The translations under genes were made by a program, and so were the position numbers. From Woeseiaceae bacterium (GTDB taxonomy: Bacteria; Pseudomonadota; Gammaproteobacteria; Steroidobacterales; Woeseiaceae), in contig JANQPG010000102.1 in NCBI GenBank assembly GCA_028289545.1, positions 186,001-250,000 of the forward strand: a DNA stretch of 64,000 nt, written 5' to 3'. Under the pieces are notes generated by a model. The model searched no databases, had not been told where the DNA came from, and saw only the letters and a list, made by a program, of their open reading frames with translations. Positions 57,429-64,000 of the stretch are shown here, piece after piece. Numbering within the stretch: the first letter of the stretch is position 1; every line of letters starts with the position of its first letter.

Positions 57429-60400
57429 TTACAGCGAGCCGGTGATATTCAGGAAGAATCCGCTCTGGTCAAAGCTGAGATCGGTCAGATCGTCGGAGAA
57501 GTCCGTGAAGTTGTAGCCAACACCGAGCTTCAGGTGATCGCCGACGTAGCGGGAAACGGCGGCCAACGCACCGCTCCTCTGCTCGTTAAGATCGGACATT
57601 ACGAGCGCGCGACCCTCGACGAGCAGTTCATAGTGTTCAAGGAACCGGTAGTCCGCGCGGATCACGTACAGGCTCGCGTTGTTGTCGAAGTACTGCGGGT
57701 CCTCGCGATCCAGGCTGATCTGCCCAAGGCGGTATGCATACTTGCCGCCGATCGTAAACGTCGATGAAACGTCGTAGCTCACGTCGACGGACGCAACGTG
57801 GCTCTTCTGCAGGAACTCCGCAGCTGTGTTTTGCGGGCTGATCTGCTCCGTTGACGGCACGTTGTAGAAGTATGTGTACTTGGCCAGCGCGTTCAGGCGA
57901 TCGTTTTCGATGGGCCGGTAAGCGTAGCCGAACACGGCTTCCGTGAAGCCGCCGTCATAAAACGCCCCCAGCGAGCTCTCGCTTTCCGAGTGATTCAGCT
58001 TGCCCAGCAGGCGACCGCCGGGGTTGATCTGGTATTTGAAGCTGCTCTTGAACAGCCATGTCGTGCGCTCGTTGCGGCCCAGATCAAGCTGCTCGACATC
58101 GTCGTTTCGATATTCGACGGCGCCCGAGAGTTGAATGGCGCTGGACCGGTAACCGACCTGCACGCCGGTTGCGACCCGCTCCGTTTCGGCTCCGGTCTGA
58201 ACGTCCTGCAATGTGCCGATGTCGGTGTTGATGCCGTAGCTCCAGCGTTCGCTCTTTGCAAAGCTGATGCCGGTTGCGTGGGTCAGCCCGGTCATCGTGG
58301 CGTTATGCTGGTAGCGCTCCTCGAGAAACACGCTGGTGCTGTCCGACAGTCGCGACTTGATGCCGGCCACAAGATTACCTTCACTGCCCCGCAGGCTCCG
58401 CAGTGCGTTGTCTGTCCGCTCGTTCTCCAGCGCATAATTCACGTAGACGCTAGTGCGCTCGGAGTGCTGGAAACTGCTGCCGATCCTGCCGCCCGTGCCG
58501 AGGTCACCGTCGGAGACCTCTCCGTCGATGCGCAGTTTCTCCGTCAGGCGATACGAGCCGCCGATGCCGAAGCGCGAGTTTTCCTGCCGGTTGCCCGTGA
58601 CGTCGACGGTATCTTGCGCGAACACGTAGGTGTTCCACGTCGAGAGCGAATCGTAGCCCACCTGCAGCACCGCGTCGGCACGCTCACCCTGCTCCTGAGT
58701 CAGCGGCACGATGACGGCGCCATCGGTGCGCTCGTCGACACGATATCCCGCGCGCACGTCCCAGTGACGATTGAACTGGTAACCCAGGTTGTATTCCTGG
58801 GCCGTCGTTTCGATGCCCAACCCCTGTGTGCGTGTGTCCGTCCTGGCGCGCAGCGAAAACTTGTCGCCAATCGGCAGCGTCAACGCGCCACCGTGGTTGT
58901 CGATGTCGGTCAGCGCATTCAGGCCCGGGCCCGAAAAACCCGCATCGACCTCCTGTACGTAGAAGCTGATTTCCGCGTTCGTGAAGTCGAAGAAGTCGCC
59001 CAGATCGACGCTGACGTCGGTGCGCTCTGCATCCGCCTCCGTGTTGGCAAACGCCGCCGGATCGTAACTTGCGAACCCGAATCCGCCATCAGTCGAGACC
59101 ACGGGCAGCGAAACCAGCCCTTCACTCCGGGCTTGCTGGAACTTGATCCACGAACCGGCACTCAAGCGCAGCGTCAGATCCGCGCCGTTCAGGCTGCTGT
59201 CGGTGTCGTTCTCGTCGTTCCTGTTCGCGGTGAGGCCAATCTTGACGTGTTCGCCGAACCAGTAGTGCGCCTGGCCGCCCGTCGACACCGCATCGAGCTC
59301 CTCGAGACCGGGGGTGTACTCGTAGCGCACGACAAGATAGGCGTCGTTACCGGAGATGCCGCCGGTGCGCACGAGCAGGTTGTCGTCGGCCGTCGACGCC
59401 AGCGGCTCGGTCAGCAGAATACGACCCTGCAGGTAGTCGATGTCGTAGTCCATCACCGGCATCAGGTTTACGACACCCGTGACCAGCCCCGATGCCTTGT
59501 CGCGAAGCTCGATGCGGACGCGCTCCGACCCCGCCAGGACGTCCTGGCGCTGCAGCGCGTACAGCGAACCGCCCGTGCCCCGGAATTCTTCACGGGTCCC
59601 CAGCGTGCCGGGCTCCGCGGCAAACAAATCGGCGGCAAAGCGTTTTTCGCCGAATTGGGTCGCCGCATCGGATTCATAATGAAGGTTTGCGCCGTACAGC
59701 CCGCGATCGACGTGCGCGAGCTCGTTGTTCATGTAGCCGACCTTGAAGTTGCCCCACTGACCGTAGTCGTCACCCTTGCCGAGCCGCACATAGAACTTAC
59801 CCATGCTCGGCGCCATTTCCTCGGTCGTGCTGTCGTCGCCGAACGTCGGGTAGTAGTAGTCGGGATCGATCCGGCGGAACAGCGCATCGGGCGATTTCTC
59901 CATGAAATTACTGAAGATGTCGTCCAGCGAACCCTCGCCCGTATCGGCGCCAGCCGTCAGTTTCCAGTCTTCACCGAACTTGCCGTTGACAAAAAACGCC
60001 AGCCGGCCATCGACGTTCGAATCGTAGTCGAAGCTACTGTTCTGGCCTTGCAGCAGATCGGCGGGACCGTTGACCGAGTTCTCGGCCAAGGTCACGTCGG
60101 CCATGCCGACGTAGAACCAGTCTCTTTTCTCGAACTCGAGGTCGCGAAGGTACAGTTCTCCGGCGCCTTCCTTGTCGAGTACGGCGACCTCTACCGTGTG
60201 TGCACCCTCCGGGAGTATCTCCTCGCTAACGAAGCGGCCGTTGTCGTCGACGGGAATCGGCCGCCCCGCTACCCAGACTCCACGGTCGGCCGGTATGCCG
60301 CTGCCGCGCACGGTGACCGTGCCGCTCGAGAGCCCAATGTTGTGCAGACCCAGGCGATCTTCGCCGTATGTTGGTAGCACGGCCGGATCCGGGCCGGCAA

Positions 60401-62576
60401 TGGCGGTGTCCTCTTCAGTGGCATCTTCGTCCGGTCGCTCTTTCGGCTCTCGCTGGTCGTAGGCAATCCAGAGCGGCTGCGGAAGCGTCTCGTCGAAGTT
60501 TCCATCCTTGCCGTACGCCCGCAGCACGTACGCCAGCTCTTCGGTCGGGCCTTCCAGGTCACCGACCGGCAACTCCCATGCGGAGACGCCGTCGAGATCG
60601 ATGGCAACGATGTCCAGGGGCTCAGATTCGAGCGACTGTCCCGGCTCGAACACCCGGACCTCGGCTCGATCGATGAACGACGAGTAGTTCGTGTACATGC
60701 GGAAGTAAACAAGCGACGGTTTGTCACGCTCCCATAGCTGGAAACCGCTATCGATCAACGAGTTTCGGACGCCGAGTTCTTTCGACACCGTAATACGCGA
60801 AGGCTGCGCCGATACGCTCAGCCGCGGCGCGGAGCGCAGGTTGTCGTACCCGAACTGAATGTTTACGCCCGCCAATGCCACGTCCGTGCAACGCTGGATG
60901 TCGGCGGAACTGCGCTTGGGGTCGTCAATGGGCTTGCCGTCGACGGTAATGCGCATCAGGTTGAGGCCCAACGGATTCTTCGGGCTCAGCTCGCGAGTGA
61001 TGCGCGTAATATCCACACCCTCGTAATCGTCGAGCACGGCCAGTTCGTCATAGACCGGCAGCACGGCAACGTGAGAGGTTTCCCCCTGCACGAAGCCCGC
61101 ATTGACCACGTCGTCCGAATGAACAAAACCGCGTCCTTCGAATTCGACCTGGCCGGATTCGAGCCCCATGTCCGCGGCGAGGCTCTCCATCACGCGTCGG
61201 GCCCGCGATGCGGACAGCCCTATGTCATCGCCGTAAACGTTGGCCGTTCTTCGCTCTATGCGCTCGTTCTGCGTGTAGCCGACGAAGCGCAGGCGCGGGT
61301 TGGTCTTGTTCGCAATGTCACCGAGCGCTCGCTCCAGGATGGCCGCGTAACCATCGGGTATTCCCGGTTTGCCGTCTACAAAACCAATGTGATCGATGTT
61401 GCCCCACGGCGGATCGTACACGCGCGTCACGATCTCGGCGCCAGCGTCCTCGGGACAAAGCTGCGGCTCGTCGGGCAGCTCCTGCAGCGGATCGTCGTAC
61501 CAGAACTCCACCTCGACCCGGCGATTGAGCGCGCGCCCCTGCACCGTCGCATTGGACGCCAGTGGTCGCTCGGCGCCGCGACCGTCGCTCTCGATTGCCG
61601 CTGAAGGCAGATCGAGCGCATCCTGAATCGCCAGCGCAACTCGGCGAGCACGCGCCTTCGACAGTCCGGTCTGGTCGCCGTATATGCGTTCGGCGCGCCC
61701 GCTCAAACCCACGTCATCAGAATAGCCGACAAACCTGACGACAACGTTTTGCTTGTTGCCGAGGTTCTCGAAACCCTGGCGGACCGTCTCGATAAACCGA
61801 TCGGTAACCGTTATCTCTTCCGCGTCGAAGTGCAGCGGTGCGACGAGATTCTGTACCTTTGCCCGTTTCGAGTGGCCCTCGACGTAGCGCAGTTTACAGA
61901 CGGTCTCCATGCGGCAGACCTTGATCCGGTCCACCTCGTGCGGCACGAGCACCTCTTCGAGCACCAGCTTGTCGGCTGGTTCGTCGTACCAGACTTCCAC
62001 CTCGACCCGGCGATTGAGCGCGCGGCCGGCCGCGGTAAGGTTGCTCGCAACGGGCTGAGTGTCTCCCGCCCATTCGTACGATATCGCCTCCGGCGGCAAC
62101 GCCAGCGACGTCTGAAAATGTTCGGCCACCTGGCCGGCGCGCTCGCGAGACAGCCCCGCGTTGTCGCCGTAGATTGCCGCCGTGCGCGGAGATAGCGGGC
62201 GATTGTCCGCATGGCCCACGAGGTGCAGCCTTACGTTGAGCCGATCTTTCATTCGCTCGAGAATCTCGGCGAGGGACTCGACCGTGGACTCGGGAATGTC
62301 TGCAATCCCGGACTCGAATTGAATCGGCGGCACGACGTTACTGAGCTTGATCGTCTCGAGGGTATCGGTGAGCACCTCCCGCACTTCCAGCGTGTCCTCC
62401 ATATCGGTGTCGACGCGGTCGGGGTCCTGCACCCATTGTGTTATCGGGCCATCGAGCGACAGGTGGCGTTCTACGGCCTCGCCGATCGGCGCCTCCTCGA
62501 CGTCGTTTGCGAGCGCCAGCGGAGGCGCTAACAGTCCGCCCATCGACAGAGCAGCAAGTACATAGGTTCTGATCAT
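57429..62576 (-). CDS. Large outer-membrane protein: three OmpA-like domains plus C-terminal beta-barrel
   Basis: A 1715-residue exported protein (signal MIRTYVLAALSMGGLLAPPLALA). Three OmpA/MotB-like domains lie at about 80-200, 245-362 and 390-500, each with a VGxxxN/D...YGDxxGLSxxRA peptidoglycan-binding core (HLVGHADNRPLSP, RFVGYSDDVGLSG, RFVGYTQNERIER). A middle region of beta-domains (VRGSGIPADRGVWVAG) leads to a C-terminal part of about 800 residues rich in alternating strands, resembling a large outer-membrane barrel. Start ATG at 62576 has GGAGGTGA and overlaps the previous stop by 4 bp. It is probably a surface-anchoring or export protein for its operon partner (inference). Confidence 0.85.
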   Translation of the reverse strand: MIRTYVLAALSMGGLLAPPLALANDVEEAPIGEAVERHLSLDGPITQWVQDPDRVDTDMEDTLEVREVLTDTLETIKLSNVVPPIQFESGIADIPESTVESLAEILERMKDRLNVRLHLVGHADNRPLSPRTAAIYGDNAGLSRERAGQVAEHFQTSLALPPEAISYEWAGDTQPVASNLTAAGRALNRRVEVEVWYDEPADKLVLEEVLVPHEVDRIKVCRMETVCKLRYVEGHSKRAKVQNLVAPLHFDAEEITVTDRFIETVRQGFENLGNKQNVVVRFVGYSDDVGLSGRAERIYGDQTGLSKARARRVALAIQDALDLPSAAIESDGRGAERPLASNATVQGRALNRRVEVEFWYDDPLQELPDEPQLCPEDAGAEIVTRVYDPPWGNIDHIGFVDGKPGIPDGYAAILERALGDIANKTNPRLRFVGYTQNERIERRTANVYGDDIGLSASRARRVMESLAADMGLESGQVEFEGRGFVHSDDVVNAGFVQGETSHVAVLPVYDELAVLDDYEGVDITRITRELSPKNPLGLNLMRITVDGKPIDDPKRSSADIQRCTDVALAGVNIQFGYDNLRSAPRLSVSAQPSRITVSKELGVRNSLIDSGFQLWERDKPSLVYFRMYTNYSSFIDRAEVRVFEPGQSLESEPLDIVAIDLDGVSAWELPVGDLEGPTEELAYVLRAYGKDGNFDETLPQPLWIAYDQREPKERPDEDATEEDTAIAGPDPAVLPTYGEDRLGLHNIGLSSGTVTVRGSGIPADRGVWVAGRPIPVDDNGRFVSEEILPEGAHTVEVAVLDKEGAGELYLRDLEFEKRDWFYVGMADVTLAENSVNGPADLLQGQNSSFDYDSNVDGRLAFFVNGKFGEDWKLTAGADTGEGSLDDIFSNFMEKSPDALFRRIDPDYYYPTFGDDSTTEEMAPSMGKFYVRLGKGDDYGQWGNFKVGYMNNELAHVDRGLYGANLHYESDAATQFGEKRFAADLFAAEPGTLGTREEFRGTGGSLYALQRQDVLAGSERVRIELRDKASGLVTGVVNLMPVMDYDIDYLQGRILLTEPLASTADDNLLVRTGGISGNDAYLVVRYEYTPGLEELDAVSTGGQAHYWFGEHVKIGLTANRNDENDTDSSLNGADLTLRLSAGSWIKFQQARSEGLVSLPVVSTDGGFGFASYDPAAFANTEADAERTDVSVDLGDFFDFTNAEISFYVQEVDAGFSGPGLNALTDIDNHGGALTLPIGDKFSLRARTDTRTQGLGIETTAQEYNLGYQFNRHWDVRAGYRVDERTDGAVIVPLTQEQGERADAVLQVGYDSLSTWNTYVFAQDTVDVTGNRQENSRFGIGGSYRLTEKLRIDGEVSDGDLGTGGRIGSSFQHSERTSVYVNYALENERTDNALRSLRGSEGNLVAGIKSRLSDSTSVFLEERYQHNATMTGLTHATGISFAKSERWSYGINTDIGTLQDVQTGAETERVATGVQVGYRSSAIQLSGAVEYRNDDVEQLDLGRNERTTWLFKSSFKYQINPGGRLLGKLNHSESESSLGAFYDGGFTEAVFGYAYRPIENDRLNALAKYTYFYNVPSTEQISPQNTAAEFLQKSHVASVDVSYDVSSTFTIGGKYAYRLGQISLDREDPQYFDNNASLYVIRADYRFLEHYELLVEGRALVMSDLNEQRSGALAAVSRYVGDHLKLGVGYNFTDFSDDLTDLSFDQSGFFLNITGSL

Positions 62577-64000
62577 TGCTTCACCTCCCGAGGTTTTTCG
62601 GGCGGCTCGCCGAGGCGCCAGAAGATCTCCGGTTCGATGATCAGTTCGTAGTCCGCGCCCTGCTCTTTCCAGGCCTCCATCACCTGGTCCTTCAGGACAT
62701 TCAGGCGGCGATTGACGAGGCTTTCGGCCTCGACGTCCGCAACATAGGCCAGGCGCAGCACCGAGGGCGCTCTCTGCAGTTCGCGCAGCAGCAAGTCGAC
62801 GCGAGGTCGCCACTGGTGTCGCATCTCGACGGAGTCCGGTTCGAAGACCGCGTCAGCAATATCGAGACCTACCACTCGATATATCGAGGCGCCGAAGTTC
62901 ATGCGCAGCGCCTTGCCTCGCGTCGCCCGCTGGATCTGCGCGGGGCGGGTCGACGAACGGAAACCGCTCGGCAACGTGCGGTCGTCGAGCTTGATGACAA
63001 AATTGCTGCCGCGACTCTCGTGGGGCGTTATTGCGCAGGTAATGTGATAGCGCCCGTGTGTATCCGTCGTTGCGGCCAATCCGCGCGCCGTCACCAGGCG
63101 GACGCCGGCCAGGCCCTTTTCACCGCCGTCCTGATAACCGTTGCGATTCACGTCGTCGAACACCTTGCCGGTGACGTCCGTGCAGTCGAAGGTCGGATCC
63201 GGCACCAGCCGCACGGTGGCTTCCGCCTCCGCCGACAATGCCGTGCCGCTCAGTGAACTGATCGCCTGCGCCCGGTTCACGAACTCACCCTCGGTAACGC
63301 CGGCGCCAACGGCCAGCAACAGCTTGATTTCGTGCCGCTGGTCGGTCGCGAGGGTCAGGCTCGACCAGGTCAGCTCGCGGCCGGATACGACAGGTTCGGT
63401 CGGCACGTCGTCGAATCGCGCCGAGCCCTCGACATAGCGGAATCCCGCGGGGAACCGATCGATTATCGTGATGTCCGCGAGATCGCTGCCAAACGAGTTG
63501 GTTGCCGTGATCGTGTACGGCACCATCTGGCCGCGCGTCACGTTCAGCGCCGACGTCGTTTTGGTGACCGCAATGGCGCCGCCAAGGCGGGGATCGAGCG
63601 GGATGTGGTTGTTGAACAGTTGGCTCGAACCCGGCACGTCACTGCCGTCCAGCGTGAGGAAGAGATGATAGTCCGTTGCGGCGCTTCTTGCCGGCACGGT
63701 GGCGGGCGGCGCCAGCTCGAAAGCCTGCACTTCGCAATAGTCCGCGGTGCCGAGGACCGCGTCGTTGACCGAACCGGCGCACGTGGGTACGTCGAAAGGC
63801 AGCGTCGTTTCGTCGCTGGCGGGCGGAATAAATTCCGAAACGCCCGGCACGTAGCGGGCATCCGGACTCGTCACCTGCACGAGGTAGTTCAAGCCGCTTG
63901 GGCAGGACGGATCGGAGAAGTTCATATCGAACTTGTAGTAACCGTTACCGACCGTCACCTGGCCCTGCTGGTTCGGATCGTCGAAACAGTCGGCGGCAAC
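62573..64000 (-). CDS. DUF11/SdrD-B-like surface protein, N-terminus beyond window
   Basis: Open to the window's right edge, so the N-terminus is missing; 475 residues are visible. They include an SdrD-B-like segment near the edge (GQVTVGNGYYKFDMNF), a DUF11 repeat (VPYTITATNSFGSDLADITI, IDRFPAGFRYVEGSARF), a second SdrD-B-like domain (GKVFDDVNRNGYQDGGEKGL) and a C-terminal OmpA-related tail (LRLAYVADVEAESLVNRRLN). Such proteins are extended cell-surface adhesins. It is translationally coupled to the OmpA/barrel gene. Confidence 0.85.
   Translation of the reverse strand, partial: VAADCFDDPNQQGQVTVGNGYYKFDMNFSDPSCPSGLNYLVQVTSPDARYVPGVSEFIPPASDETTLPFDVPTCAGSVNDAVLGTADYCEVQAFELAPPATVPARSAATDYHLFLTLDGSDVPGSSQLFNNHIPLDPRLGGAIAVTKTTSALNVTRGQMVPYTITATNSFGSDLADITIIDRFPAGFRYVEGSARFDDVPTEPVVSGRELTWSSLTLATDQRHEIKLLLAVGAGVTEGEFVNRAQAISSLSGTALSAEAEATVRLVPDPTFDCTDVTGKVFDDVNRNGYQDGGEKGLAGVRLVTARGLAATTDTHGRYHITCAITPHESRGSNFVIKLDDRTLPSGFRSSTRPAQIQRATRGKALRMNFGASIYRVVGLDIADAVFEPDSVEMRHQWRPRVDLLLRELQRAPSVLRLAYVADVEAESLVNRRLNVLKDQVMEAWKEQGADYELIIEPEIFWRLGEPPEKPREVKQ

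Noticed and set aside
57990..60377. A 795-codon open frame on the plus strand opposite the OmpA/barrel gene
   Set aside because: It is antisense to a gene with clear domains. Its translation is rich in Arg/Val/Leu without motifs. GC-rich DNA leaves long open frames on the opposite strand.
1..64000. CRISPR arrays, tRNA or rRNA genes
   Set aside because: I saw no spaced short repeats, no CCA-ended cloverleaf candidates and no rRNA-like stretches, though a covariance search was not possible here.

Overview
The window is a GC-rich, densely coded piece of a Gram-negative chromosome. Outer-membrane features recur: three TonB-dependent receptors, a PagL-like lipid A deacylase, an OmpA/beta-barrel protein and several lipoproteins. 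The gene mix (TonB receptors, P450s with a ferredoxin, many short-chain dehydrogenases, TetR/GntR/AraC/LysR regulators) fits a free-living, probably marine or soil proteobacterium; a gammaproteobacterium is my best guess, by inference only. I see no rRNA, tRNA, CRISPR array, transposase or phage gene.

Layout. (1) 0-6.2 kb: tail of a LysR regulator, a secreted protein, then a thiol-redox block: glutaredoxin, dihydrolipoamide-dehydrogenase-like flavoprotein, AraC regulator, thioredoxin and PagL-like enzyme. A HigB/HigA-type toxin-antitoxin cassette sits between the flavoprotein and AraC genes, flanked by two ~119-bp copies of their junction. The 11-mer TGGACGATTTC precedes both the glutaredoxin gene and the araC/thioredoxin pair. 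(2) 6.2-10.8 kb: TPR-GGDEF diguanylate cyclase, exported M17 aminopeptidase, lipoprotein, cupin. (3) 10.8-34.4 kb: a large catabolic island. A minus-strand operon encodes TonB receptor, PQQ/cytochrome c dehydrogenase and a molybdenum hydroxylase pair. A second encodes TonB receptor plus MFS carrier, divergent from an Old Yellow Enzyme. A third, ~9.8 kb with gaps of at most 55 bp, encodes GntR regulator, TIM-barrel isomerase, ferredoxin, SDR, amidohydrolase, two P450s, SDR, ThuA-like protein, SDR, limonene-epoxide-hydrolase-like protein and SnoaL-like protein. A Dabb protein and an ACMSD-like amidohydrolase diverge from the regulator. The motif CAAAGTGTATACT lies at all three control points (17966, 21830, 32969), which suggests one GntR regulon.

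(4) 34.4-41.3 kb: unlinked housekeeping-type genes (MAPEG, NAD(P)-binding protein, hydrolases, TetR, GST, VOC, small membrane proteins). (5) 41.4-57.4 kb: a second catabolic island built around amide and beta-hydroxy-amine chemistry: MFS carrier, sphingosine-phosphate-lyase-like PLP enzyme and TonB receptor on one strand; TetR regulator, aldehyde dehydrogenase, DSD1/alanine-racemase-like PLP enzyme and penicillin-acylase-like enzyme on the other; then a convergent operon of ThDP enzyme and split aconitase X. Shared GTACAAT sites link the regulator to both arms. (6) 57.4-64 kb: a 1715-residue outer-membrane protein with three OmpA-like domains and a C-terminal barrel, coupled to a DUF11/SdrD-B-like surface protein that runs off the window.

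How they may work together (inference): island 3 looks like import of a hydrophobic cyclic compound, its hydroxylation/epoxidation by P450s, epoxide hydrolysis, SDR oxidations and amidohydrolase ring or side-chain steps. Island 5 looks like uptake of an N-acylated amino alcohol or hydroxy-amino acid, deacylation, retro-aldol-type cleavage to an aldehyde and its oxidation. Neither substrate can be named from sequence alone.
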